Of a DNA stretch of 64,000 bases, positions 12,619-23,347 are shown one piece after another. The stretch covers positions 3,286,001 to 3,350,000 of the forward strand of contig AP026545.1 in assembly GCA_026075535.2 (NCBI GenBank), in the 5' to 3' direction. Source of the DNA: Tricholoma matsutake. Lineage: Eukaryota > Basidiomycota > Agaricomycetes > Agaricales > Tricholomataceae. Under the pieces are notes generated by a model. The model did not search any database, was not told the DNA's origin, and saw only the letters and a program-made list of their open reading frames with translations. Position 1 is the first letter of the stretch; every line of letters begins with the position of its first letter. A program made the translations under genes and the position numbers.

Positions 12619-14371
12619 ACTCACAGGTACACCATTGTCAGCCACTACATGGCCACCCAAATGTGATGCCTGTCTTGTTGGAAAACAGACAAGAACACCA
12701 GTCCTGAAGAAACGTGAAGAGGGTGAGGGACATAGGGCAATGAGGTGTCTAGAGAAGGTGTGGGTTGATTTATCAGGCCCACATGCAGTCAAGTCCCGTA
12801 CTGGTCACGAATATGTAATGGACATTGTCAATGATTTTACCTCATTTCCATGGTCTATACCCCTCAAACATAAAGATGATTCTTTTCCTGAGCTCAAGGC
12901 ATGGGAGTTGGCATGAGAAAATGAAACTGGCTTGAAAGTCGGGACATACATTACCAACAATCAAGGGCTGAAGTCCAGCGAAATGCAGGCATGGCTTAAA
13001 TCTTGGGGATCAGACCAACGCTTCACTGCTCCACACACATCTGCCCACATTGGATGTGTTGAACAGATGCATTGAATGCTCATGGCAAAGGCACAAACAA
13101 TGTGGCTGTATGCAGGACTGCCCCCTTTCCTTTGGGATGAATTTTATTTAATGGCTACACACCTGCATTCAAAAACTACAACCCACTCGCTGCAAGGAAT
13201 CACGCCTTGGGAATTATGGTTCGGTTGAAAGCCAGACTATTCCTACATGTGGGAAATTGGATGTCAGGCTTTTGTCTTGATACCAAAGAAAGATAACCCA
13301 AAGATTTTTGAACGGTCCATTGAGTGTACACTGATTGGCTATGACCCAAACTCAAAAACATACAGATGCTATGAGAGTGCTACATGGAAAATACATCGCT
13401 CTTTCCATGTCCGCTTCCTTGAGAGCCATGATGGACACATAGGCCCACCACAGAACCCAACCCTACCCAAGGTGGACCCCACCTGCCAACCCCACATTCA
13501 ACCCCATGCTTGATGCTGATGATGATAATGATTTTATCCCACCACCCAACCCTCCCATTACTGACCATACTGCACTGCCTGCCCCCCAACCAGATCCCCC
13601 TCGCCGATCATCTTGTGTACCGGTCCCAACTGAAAGGAATCCTAATGGGGGACCATCCTTCACATGTACAATGAAGGCAGTACAAGAATCCCAGGGTAGC
13701 GTGACCTGCATAAAAGAGGCGCGTCAAGAGCAGAGGGTGGGTAGATGGACCGTTAATGCCTTAGATGAGCACCTCCCTGATCATGATGTAATTACTGATC
13801 TACAATAGGCCTTCGAAAATCTTGATCTTGGCAATCAGGCACATGAACTTCTGGCTATGATTTCAGAGATGGACAATTTTGATCTGGAGTCACTTCAATT
13901 CAAAGATGAGCCAAAAACATGGGATGAAGCCAAGAACTCTGTGGATGCTGTACAATGGGCAGAGGGATATTGGGATGAGTTGAAATCACTAAAGGACATG
14001 GGTGTCTATAAATTGATACCACATTCCGAAGTTCCTCAGGGGAAGCGTATCTGAAAAGGGAAACCCATTTTCCATATCAAGCGGGAAGAAACTGGGAAGG
14101 CTGTCAGATGGAAAGTACGTGTTGTTTTCAAGGGTTACAAGCAGATTTATGGCGAGGACTACACTAAGACCACCTCACCGACTGCATGCATGGAATCTTG
14201 GAGAATTCTATTACACATTGCAGTGTCACTGGGATGGGACACCCAACAAATCAACATCAAAACTGCTTGCCTCTATGGCCTGCTACCAGATGATGAAGTA
14301 CAATATATGCAACAACCAGTCAATTTTGAGGAACCTGGAAAAGAGGACTGGGTGTGGCAACTTCAGCACGG
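12619..14371 (+). pseudogene. Copia-A integrase and N-terminal reverse transcriptase (middle part)
   Basis: Coding resumes after Gypsy-A with CDACLVGKQTR (integrase zinc region) and VWVDLSGPHAV (first catalytic Asp region). The expected second-Asp motif reads YITNNQGLKSSE, so it is degraded. TGA codons at about 12914, 13073 and 13226 stand where Arg fits. RVT_2 begins near 13860 (WDEAKNSVDAVQW) and continues through GYKQIYGEDYTKT. It is cut after VWQLQH by the 14372 insert. Confidence 0.8.
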
Positions 14372-15780
14372 TGATGATGCTCAACCCAGAAACCCAAACA
14401 AAACCCACAAAATGGCTTTGGATGGTATAACACGAGTCAGAGGAAGGTTGCGAGGCCCTCTAGATGTCACCTGTCAGACTGACCGTCAAATAGTCATAAA
14501 ACAACTGCTTGTCGAAGCAGTTCGAGGCTAAAAGAATGTGTTTCGAGGACTTGCAATGATTTTTGAGGGGTTGCGATGATTTTTGAGGGGTTGCGATGAT
14601 TTTTGAGGGGTTGCGATGATTTGCGAGACATTGCGATGATTTGCGAGGTGTTGCAATGATTTTCGAGATGTCGCGATGCTTTTCGAGATGTCACAATATT
14701 TTTCAAAGAAGTCTCGAGGAATTTTGAGTGTGCAGATATTTTTGGATGCAAGATCGGGGGACTAGACGAGTAGTAGAAGTGAAGAAAAGGCTAATCGAGG
14801 GAAGCGAGAGTGAAAATAGTGTAATGCAAGGAATTTTGAGGAATTTTGAGGAAGTTTAGTGTAAAACACCAAACTTCGGACTGAATAAGACTAAACTGAA
14901 CTCTCAAATCACTGTGATCTGGGAGGAAGACGACGACTTTTCTTTTTTTCTTTGTATCTAGTACATCTTTTTATATAAAATAAAGAAAGTACCTAAAAAG
15001 GCTAGAGAACATGAGGCAAACATGTGGAAAACTCGAGGCAAAAGACAATATAAGTATATCAGAACAATAAAGCGAGCCTAGAAGGGGTGAATATAACACA
15101 TGATGAAGAAATAATAAGAAAGAATAGCTAAAACCAGACTGTCCTTGTTATAAATTGAATAAAAGATCAGAAACTGCTTCGAGCGGATTGTATGCATGCA
15201 CATGCGATCAAAATGTGTTCGATATACTCAATATAGTGTCCCATATGTCCAGCATGCATCTGAAGATCATTTGAACAGGAAATACTGTGTCCGACAATGT
15301 TTTTCGAGGTTCGATGTTTTTCGAAGATTTTCGAAGTTTCTTCAGACTTCGTTCATGGCCCGATATTGGTGCGATATTGTTTGACAATGGTAGGGGATAT
15401 GTCTGGCATGTGTGCGATGATTATTTGGATAGCGATATAGTGTCCGATGTCGATTTGCGATGTTTGATGATTTTTGAAGTCAATCGAGGAAATATTGGAC
15501 TTGTGTAAAGGCCGATATCGCTGCGATATTGCTCGATACTGGTTCAGAACCCATCAATGATGTTCCAAGTGTATATCCTGAGCTATACAAAGGTTGGGGG
15601 AATTGTATTATAGCAGCCAAAGGCATACAAAGAATTTCGAGGTGTCGCAAAGAATTTTGAAGCATTCTCGTGACTTTGTAGAGCTTTGTAGAGCTTCGGA
15701 GGGGTTTGTATGGGTTCATAGAGCTTTGATGATGATTGTAGATGTGTTTTCCGAGCTTGAACGACAAGGTGGACCTATCA
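14372..15780. mobile_element. Unidentified 1.4 kb insertion in Copia-A RT, possibly a solo LTR
   Basis: Copia-A coding stops at VWQLQ-HG and resumes at GLYGMKQ, so about 1.41 kb was inserted between them. The insert begins TGATGATGC and ends CCTATCA (TG...CA) and is flanked by ACGG on both sides (CACGG/AACGG if 5 bp), as left by an LTR-type integrase. No coding domain is present. A TATATAAAATAAAG stretch near 14975 could be a promoter or poly(A) region. I did not find direct repeats at its ends, so a solo LTR is an inference. Confidence 0.6.
14551..14710. repeat. 20-bp tandem array, 8 copies
   Basis: Eight contiguous 20-bp units follow TTGCGATGATTTTTGAGGGG. The first three or four are nearly identical and the later ones drift (GATTTGCGAGACA, GATTTTCGAGATG). 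It lies inside the 1.4 kb insert. The related words CGAGG, CGATAT and TTCGA are scattered through the rest of the insert. Confidence 0.9.
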
Positions 15781-16888
15781 ACGGACTATATGGCATGAAG
15801 CAAAGTGGGCGTATCTGGAATCAAATGCTCATTGCCCAAATGTTATCCTGGGGATTCACTCAACTGTCCTGTGAGTCTTGTATATATTACCGCAAGACTG
15901 ATTCTGGGACCATAATTACCACCATTCACATCGATGATTATTTGTCCATAGCCAACTCCAAAGACAAGAATGAGAGGTTCAAGAGTCAGATGTGAGAAGT
16001 CTGGACCATTTCCAAATTGGGCACCACACACTTCCTTATGCAGTCACTTGGGATAGAACAGCACGTACGGTGGTGCCATCACAGACCACTCTTATCAACA
16101 AAGTTGTTGATCAATTTGGCCAGAGAGATGCGCACCCAGTATCTGCCCCACTGGAACCTGGCTCCAAACTGTGCCGATTCAACTGCAACACCCTATCCTC
16201 CGACAAGCAGAGCCAACTTAACAAACTCCCATATCGTTCCCTAGTCAGTTGTCTACTATATTTGGCAATCAGAACCCACCCTGACATCTCCTATGCCATC
16301 CAATAACTCTCCCAATTTCTTGATTGCTACTCGTTTGAACACTGGAAGGTAGCCATAAGACTGGTACAATATCTCAAGGGTACCAGAGACCTTCAGCTAT
16401 ATCTTGGAGGCGACCCTTCTGTTAACCTTCATGCCTTTAGTGACTCCGACTGGGTGAACTGCCTCAACACCTGCCATAGTGTTGGGGGTTTTATATGCTC
16501 TCTAGGTTCTGGCACTATCTCCTGGACAGCATGCAAACAGAAGGTCATTGCAACATCCTCATGTGAAGCTGAATATATGGCTGCATTTGAAATGGCAAAG
16601 GAATGTATTTGGATCCAAACTTTACTCAATGCTATAGGCTACTCTCAGACTTCACCTACCATAATATCTTGCAATAACTCTGCAACAAAGAGCCTCTCTG
16701 AAGACTCACTCCTTCACTCATGCATTAAACATATTGATATCAAATACCATTTCCTCAGAGACTGTGTACAGTCCAATGACCTATGGCTCACTTATATTCA
16801 TACTCGCAAAAATGTTGCTGACATGTTCACTAAGGCCCTTGAGGTAAAACAGTTCTTGTATCTCTGGGAACATCTTGGCCTTCATTGA
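15781..16888 (+). pseudogene. Copia-A C-terminal RT and RNase H
   Basis: The RVT_2 core resumes with GLYGMKQSGRIWNQ. The catalytic block is TIHIDDYLSIANS at about 15920 (copia usually YVDD). A TGA at 15993-15995 replaces an expected Arg in SQMREVWTISKLG, and a frameshift follows. RNase H (16454-16888) has ATSSCEAEYMAAFE and ends with the copia tail NVADMFTKALE. The last reading frame closes at TGA 16886-16888, 41 bases before the 3' LTR. Confidence 0.85.
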
Positions 16889-16929
16889 TGCAAATCCATG
16901 CAAGGAGGAGTGCTCATGGTGAGGAGGAG

Positions 16930-17140
16930 TGTTGAGGTGCCGTTTATCACACCGTAAGCATACATGATCGCATCTTTGATGCATGTACTATTTTTAGCAC
17001 ATCCCTTTGATGTGCCATCTCATAGACACCTTTGCATCTCTTATCCCTTTGACTCTTTATGTAGCTGAACTCACTTATATATGTAGTTGCTTGTACAGAG
17101 ACTGAGCTATACTCTGATTACACTAGGTTGATTTTCTACA
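16930..17140 (+). repeat. Copia-A 3' LTR (211 bp, internally deleted)
   Basis: Both ends match the 5' LTR, but about 140 bp between TTATATA and GTTGCTTGTACAGAG are missing. A purine-rich tract GGTGAGGAGGAG precedes it as the polypurine primer. Confidence 0.9.
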
Positions 17141-17355
17141 GATCCTATGCTTCTAAAATCACCCATGAAGAATTTCAAAGAATTGCATACTGAACAATGG
17201 TTCATAACAACACAAGACATCTGATTGATATATAAGGAACCACTTTAAAAGGCTTGCTATCAAACACATACCATAAATTCCCATGGATTCAGTGAATAAA
17301 CAGTTGCCTGTTAATCCCACCATTACTGGCCAGTAAGAACCTATCATCAGATGGT
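17141..17355. repeat. Tandem duplication, unit 2 remainder
   Basis: This is the part of the second repeat unit displaced to the right of Copia-A; it matches 4027-4258. Similarity ends near 17355. Bases 17356-17653 show nothing recognisable. Confidence 0.7.
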
Positions 17356-17653
17356 CATATCCAGTGGTGTTGACTGCATCTTTGGACAGAAAAAGTACTA
17401 TTGATACTAGTTTCAAGAACCAGGAAATGACACCAGGCCAGATGGCAAGTTGGAAGAAACAACGAGTTGATGAAGATAAGTAAGCATGCACCCATTCAAT
17501 TATGTGGACAGACTGAGTTTGTCAAAAACAGGCTGAGACCACTGTGTCTGAGTGAACTAAGATGGCGGCAAAGATGCCAGATAGTGGCAAGCAAAAGATC
17601 AGTGTATCAATGACTGAAAATGGGTGAGTATCAATTCAGATTGAAACTCACTT

Positions 17654-18118
17654 ATGAGAAATTCCCACAGTGATGTCATGATGTTACATTGTGTTGAATG
17701 GCTTTGCTACAATGCAAATAATGAGCTGGTCATCCCTTCAACAATTTGCTTCAGTAATGTCTTCTCTGAAAACACTGCCACTCAACTTAATGCTCTCAAT
17801 ACCATAATTCACTACTCAGCACCATTCATCAACTTTGCAATGGCTGACCTGTCAATGCTATGCATGCATGGAAACTACATCGTCTCCAAGACTGACCCCC
17901 ATATGACCCACTTTTTTTTGCTTGGGGTCACCACTTTCTCATCAGTATCATCCAGTTCTACTGCACTCTCTGTCTCTGTTGCCTTTTCAGACCACACCTT
18001 TCCATGTGCGATCATCATTTTAGGAGCAGTTTGGGACCATAAGAAACTGCTGGTGAACATGTATCAGGGTGGAATGAGTTTGTCCTCCTATAAGAAAACA
18101 GGTATGAACTTTTGTTAA
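17654..18118 (+). CDS. Unrecognised ORF, possible exon of a decayed gene
   Basis: A 154-codon open frame without a recognisable domain. It contains VSKTDPHMTHFFLLG and a Ser/Thr-rich hydrophobic stretch (about residues 90-120). It lies upstream, on the same strand, of a coding-like acidic C-terminus at 19022-19198, with a C/T-rich repeat between them, so both may be pieces of one gene or transposase. There is no homology evidence; it could also be chance. Confidence 0.2.
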   Translation: MRNSHSDVMMLHCVEWLCYNANNELVIPSTICFSNVFSENTATQLNALNTIIHYSAPFINFAMADLSMLCMHGNYIVSKTDPHMTHFFLLGVTTFSSVSSSSTALSVSVAFSDHTFPCAIIILGAVWDHKKLLVNMYQGGMSLSSYKKTGMNFC

Positions 18119-18429
18119 TGTACACAAATTCTTTTGTCTGAATTCTGCATCACAAGAGTGATCTGCCAACTTCTCACCGACCAAGTCAAAAGTCCCACCT
18201 CCTTCACCTGTTGTCAAGTTCAAAGTCAGTTTGAGGAGCTCTGGAACAAGGATAGCATGTAACAATACAAGATATGGCATTTATATCTTACCTGTGACTA
18301 GTTCCAGTGGACAATGGCAGGAAGCCATTCAAACTATCCACATATGGCTCCCTATGAAATTTCCATGACAAACTTGATGCTAACACAGCAGTCATGGCAA
18401 TCTTCACAGTGAGCTTCTACAAAGACAAC

Positions 18430-19021
18430 TGAAGCTGAGAAGCATCCAGTTTTTTGGCATCCCAGGAAGGCAACTGCAACCGGACTGGGTTCAGGTAAAT
18501 TACCAAATAAGGAAAAAACCAGACTGGACTGATACAAACCAGTTTTTTCAGTCTTTTGCATTCTGGGACTGTTCCAGACTGGTTGCAACTGGGTTTTGGA
18601 TTAGACTTTGGTTGCAACTGGTTGCCCTACCTTCCAGCTCCCTTCAGATCCAAAATTTAAGAAAATCGGTTAAGAACTGACTTAGTTATGATGAAAATGA
18701 TCTGTTGATGTTTTCATTAGGTTCAGATGTTCATGCAACTTTGTTTTTATCATAACTAAGTCAATTCTCAACCGATTTCCCTAAAAGTTGGAGCATTTTG
18801 TAGCTATAAAATAGACCTATTGATGGCAATTAACAGTTTAGCCTACCACTGGTTGCAACCAGTTTTTTATAGGTTGCCCTTCATGCACAATCTTTGGGCA
18901 ACCACAACTGCAACTGATTGCAACTCAGGGCAACCAGACCAAAAGTCTGGTTGCCTCTGGTCTATTTTTCAGTCTGGTCTAGTCCAGTTTCCAGTCCATG
19001 TGACCAGACTCTCAAACACTA
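18430..19021. repeat. Imperfectly palindromic repeat rich in CTGGTTGCAAC / CCAGTC
   Basis: Many copies of CTGGTTGCAAC, CCAGACTGG and their complements lie on both sides of a central hairpin. The hairpin arms at about 18663-18696 and 18743-18778 (AAATCGGTTAAGAACTGACT and its near complement) form a stem of about 30 bp with a loop of about 45 bases. The right end CTCAAACACTA resembles an hAT-type terminus, but a matching left terminus was not found. Confidence 0.55.
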
Positions 19022-19198
19022 GATGAACTGGTCCTTAGCTTCAACATTCAAGATGTCATCTTACTAGCTGATTACAATCCTGCCACTGAACCTAGCACTG
19101 TAACTATTTCTGAGGCAATTGGGGTTGAAGCTGAGGAGGTTGTGGCAAATGCAGATCTTGAAGAGGATATTGAAGATGCTGATGAAGAGGACATCTAA
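19022..19198 (+). pseudogene. Acidic C-terminal coding fragment
   Basis: An open frame of 58 codons ends in TAA with a coding-like composition: LVLSFNIQDVILLADYNPAT, then a Glu/Asp-rich tail ending DADEEDI. It abuts the palindromic repeat, which suggests a gene truncated or split by that insertion. The family is not recognised. Bases 19199-19774 show no gene. Confidence 0.35.
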
Positions 19199-19774
19199 GG
19201 ACCTTGGATAGGATAAGATAGATTTACCAGCACGGTCATTATATATGTTTTGTCTGATTCAATGACTCACACTTTGAATGAAACATTCCCTGGCTGAGAG
19301 AAGAAAGATAAGAAATGCCACAGAGTTGGGGATTGGTGCTTGCGCTGCTACATGACATTATATTGAACATGCAAACAAAATAAATCACGGAGTGTCAAGG
19401 TTTTCAGAAATGGCTGTAACCTGCCAAAGTTGCAAATTGGCAGGTTAAGTACTTAACACCAGATAATTTATGGTTCAATTTATAGACCCGTGATGCCAAC
19501 CAGCCCAGTTTACAGTCCATTGATGAGCTGATGCTCGGCTAAGGGCCAAATCTAATAATAGCTGTATGTTTGATCTGCTCGACATCAGCTCGAGAATGCC
19601 ATTGGGGATTAGAGGCCACACATGCTACAACATTGGCTCCAGTGCAAATTTTTATGTGTGAATCTCAGCAGCCAGAAGGTTCTATTTTTTGTGAAGAGAA
19701 CAGGGGATGAACTGAGAGCTGCAGTCAAAAGCTACAACCATCACTAAGCAGCTCAAAAAATCTTCTCATGTGCA

Positions 19775-19782
19775 CCTGCATG
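19775..19782. repeat. 8-bp target duplication (left) CCTGCATG
   Basis: Identical to 20804-20811. It flanks the hAT-like element exactly. Confidence 0.85.
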
Positions 19783-20803
19783 TAGAGAATACCAGGGGTA
19801 ACCCTGAGGTAAAAATTCTCTACCCTTACAACCCTTACCCTCCAAAACCCTTACCCCTTCACAAGGGTAGGGGTTTCTGGGGGTGAGGGTAAGGGGTATG
19901 AAGGGTACAAGGGGGACATAATACTCTTGACTGTGACCATGACTGAAAGAGACTGGACTAATGGCCAGTTAAAGGACTGACCTCCATACATATTTCCTTC
20001 AATTCCACTCCCTAGTTCATCCAAATGGTTCAGAACTGAGAAAGATATGACCCAATACATTTTCATACCACTATTTTGTCATGATTAGAGTAACTTTAAT
20101 AGTACTGCTTATAACCTGTGCTACAAAAATACTGAGGGCAATTGGATATCATCCAAGGCATAAAAATAACATTTGTACCATGTAGATTTGATTCAATTAA
20201 CATCCCTGACAAGTAGCAACACATTCTGAACTACATTGCAGCCAGGCATGACTTCAGATAATGTACATTTGTGTTGCCCATAACTAGGTTAGATCTTGAT
20301 GAAATCTCTTAACACTTGAACCAAACACTGGGGAATTACAATGTTCATCTGCCTATTCCTTGGTCTGATGGTCTGGGTAACTGAGATACCAATGGTTATA
20401 TAGGTATAACAAATTTCATGACAAAAAACTGGTCTTAATCAGTCCTTTTTTGGTCTATTAACCAAAGTATTGGTCTGGTTCCCCAATGCCTGGGGTGGTC
20501 CTAGACCAGTTACAATCTCAGTCCACCCCTTTTAGGGTAAAAAAACTGGACTGGACTGGACTATTCTGAAGAGATATCTAGTTATGTTGAGTTTCAGTTC
20601 TCAAAATCATTAACTCCATGGCTGAAATCTCACAATATGGCAGCTTTTTACTTTGAAAGGGCACAATCATACCCTACCATACCCCTGCTTACCCTTTCCA
20701 AGGGTAGGGGTAAGTCAAGGGTGACAACTCCTGTACCCTTCCCCCTACCCTCACATACCCTTCACAATTACCCTGGGGTTTTGCATACCCCTGGTATTCT
20801 CTA
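19783..20803. mobile_element. Non-autonomous hAT-like transposon, 1021 bp
   Basis: Terminal inverted repeats TAGAGAATACCAGGGGTA / TACCCCTGGTATTCTCTA are perfect over 18 bp. The element is bounded by an exact 8-bp duplication CCTGCATG on both sides. Both features (TAGNG terminus, 8-bp duplication) are hallmarks of hAT elements. Clusters of ACCCTTACCC/GGGTAAGGG words follow each terminus, like transposase-binding subterminal repeats. No transposase ORF is present. A CCAGT/ACTGG-rich patch lies inside at about 20420-20580. Confidence 0.88.
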
Positions 20804-20811
20804 CCTGCATG

Positions 20812-21479
20812 GCACTGATAGCACAGGATCTCTTGTCCAACATTTATTCATCATGTTATTTGCATTGAAAGTGGGCTAGAATAGTAGGAGGGGATGTACT
20901 GTTGAACACATGTTGCCAAAAAACTGACTAAAAAAGCACAGCAAGTCTACCAAAAGCCCAAATACAATCAGCCCAGAGCCCAGAGACAGATGCTCAACCA
21001 TGTCTGGCCCTCAAGTGTATGTGCTGAGGGCATCATGCCCAAATTTGTGGTCACTCACAAGTGTTCACGTGGCTGAGATACGGAGTTTGAAATGTGCCAA
21101 ATTTACCAATTAATTTTCCTATTCAGTCCTGTAAATTATCCCAATTAACCACACTCAGATAAGCATTGAGTGAAAGACTGGGATAAGGCAAGCTTCCTAT
21201 TACGTAGGTGAGGAGCTTCCATATGTTTGAAACATACTTTCTTTTCATGAGGAACTCACATCAAGGGGGTGTCAGAAAAAAAATTATGCATATTGGGTTG
21301 ATTTTTTTATTAAGGACTGGGAACTAACTAACTAGCATGGGAGGATACTTCCCAATATGGCAATATGACTCAGCTGACCAAGATCACCAATGCATCTTGC
21401 CTATAGGCTATTCCTGCACAATCCAAGTCCATCCAACATTTTCCTTGTCACCTCAGGCCTTTGAGTTATTGTTGTTGTT
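20812..21479. other. Gene-free stretch
   Basis: No convincing ORF. It begins with the right 8-bp duplication context and ends with a TTG microsatellite directly before the Gypsy-B target site. Confidence 0.5.
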
Positions 21480-21484
21480 GATAA

Positions 21485-22169
21485 TGTTACAATTTTCCTT
21501 GTAACTCATGGAACCCGACGCACCCGACGATCCCCTCCAGACAGGAGGCACCCCTTGACTCATGCCTGTGGCATGCCCTTGACACCAGACACACGCACAA
21601 TGCATGCTGACTGCATGCATTCGATCCCCTTCCCGAGGAAGGCACCCTTGATGCATGGTGACTCCATGCACCCGAACCTACTCCCACACATGCTGTGATA
21701 CGACAACCTCTTGACATGAGGTCCGTGACATCGGACACCTCATGCTAGGCATGAGGCTTATCTCTTATTGTTTCCTGACATGCTGCGCCGCAGCACTCCA
21801 TGACATCGGACGCCTCATGCAAGGCATGAGGGCTATTGTTTCTATTCTTACTTGATACGCATCTACCTTTCCGATTGGACAATAAGGACCTCCCTTGTAG
21901 TATAAGTACTGCAACTCATAGTAGGGATGTCCTTAGTTTAGATCTAGGCAATTAACAGCCTTAACTTGCAACTTGCAAACTTACTCAAAACCACTAAGGA
22001 AGCCCCTTAGTGCATGAACCTGAATGACTCTATGCAGAAGCCCTGCTAGAGTGCACTACCTATCTTACATCGGACGCTCCGAGTAAGACTAGTGCCGAAC
22101 GACTCGTCGAGGAAGCACCTCATTGAACGACATTGACTAGATCGAGTGGTTGAGGCTTCGCCCTTAACA
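21485..22169 (+). repeat. Gypsy-B 5' LTR (685 bp)
   Basis: TGTTACAA...CCCTTAACA. It lacks about 73 bp of TTGACATC-type repeats that are present in the 3' LTR near 29020-29105. Confidence 0.92.
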
Positions 22170-22459
22170 TAAGATCTAAACTATCTGCTAGCCCACCTAC
22201 CTAGGTGTAGGCAATATGTCTTGATACACACCACAGTGACCCGGGTCTAGACAAACCCCAGACCGACCACCAAGAGAAGCAGAACCGCAGCCAGGTTCAT
22301 CTTGGTACCGATACAACGGAAGACTAGTCCATTACTCGACCCCAGCACAGCATTGGTTCTACGGATCAACCGACAGACAACAAGGAGATTTCCTCACCGA
22401 TGAAGACTTTGAACAACCGCACACACCCCCACCCAAAACATCCACCTGCTTCTTAACAG

Positions 22460-23347
22460 ATGAAACAGACGACCTCTATAATGAGATGCGGACCTGCAAC
22501 CACACCGATGACGTCCGTGAAGGACATTCGAATCCAATCACCAACAGACTTCTCAGGAGAGCAGACCAAGACCGCCAAGTTCCTGCAGGAGATAGACCTA
22601 TACCTGCAAATCAACGACCAGGTCTATGACACGAATGACAAGAAGATTATCTTCACGCTGTCCTTCATGAATGGAGGGACAGCAGCTGCCTGGGCGCAGG
22701 CATTCGTCAACCAACACCAGTCCGAGGGACTCAGTGAATATGCAGACTTCCGACAGAAGGTCTTAGAGGCCTTCTCACCGATCGATGATGCCGGAACAGC
22801 AAAGACAGAGATCAAGAATCTCAAGCAAGGTTCAGGGAACCTTGAAGAATATGTGGTGAACTTCCGCATCCTGAAAGACAGGACGGGAATCACAGAAGAT
22901 GCAGCCATGATCGAGTACTTCATGGATGGACTGCACCCTGAATTACTGAAGAGGGTACACACGATGGAAATGGTACCCAACACTCTCAAGGGCTGGATAA
23001 AGGCAGCCTCGAAATATGAAGGCCAATGGAAACGGGCCATGGCAATCCTGGGGAAGACCAGGCAGAACCAGAAGATGAAGGAAACAATGAAGAAAGGACA
23101 GCCCTCTCTTGACATCAACCGACTGACGAACCAAGAACGTATGGAACACCTCCGAAAGGGATTGTGTTTCATCTGCCACCAACCCAGACACCGATCGTCC
23201 AACCACAAGGATGGAAAAGACCCCACCCAGATGGGGTCAGCGCCTCCTCCTTACCGAAACTACTTCACCCAGAAAAAGACTGGGGTGGACACCTACCAGA
23301 AGATCCACACGATGCTGGATGAACTAGACAAAGAAGAAAAGGAATGA
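22460..23347 (+). CDS. Gypsy-B gag (intact)
   Basis: A 295-codon uninterrupted ORF with a Ty3/gypsy gag core: DFSGEQTKTAKFLQEIDLYL near residue 31, then WAQAFVNQ and the FRILKDRTGI region. A short His/Cys stretch CFICHQPRHRSSNH near residue 235 may be a degenerate zinc knuckle. It forms the particle core of the element. The stop TGA (23345-23347) overlaps the pol ATG (23344-23346), so pol could be made by termination-reinitiation. It is the only gypsy gene in the window without a premature stop. Confidence 0.88.
   Translation: MKQTTSIMRCGPATTPMTSVKDIRIQSPTDFSGEQTKTAKFLQEIDLYLQINDQVYDTNDKKIIFTLSFMNGGTAAAWAQAFVNQHQSEGLSEYADFRQKVLEAFSPIDDAGTAKTEIKNLKQGSGNLEEYVVNFRILKDRTGITEDAAMIEYFMDGLHPELLKRVHTMEMVPNTLKGWIKAASKYEGQWKRAMAILGKTRQNQKMKETMKKGQPSLDINRLTNQERMEHLRKGLCFICHQPRHRSSNHKDGKDPTQMGSAPPPYRNYFTQKKTGVDTYQKIHTMLDELDKEEKE

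Larger units (their letters stand above)
4329..17140 (+). mobile_element. Copia-A, Ty1/copia LTR retrotransposon (nested, decayed)
   Basis: The element runs from TGTTGAGGTG at the 5' LTR to TTTTCTACA at the 3' LTR and is flanked by a perfect 5-bp duplication GATCC (4324-4328 and 17141-17145). Order of domains: gag, protease, GAG-pre-integrase, integrase, reverse transcriptase (RVT_2), RNase H, which is the copia order. It is interrupted by Gypsy-A (6520-12613) and by a 1.4 kb insert (14372-15780). Frameshifts and premature stops make it non-autonomous. Confidence 0.95.
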
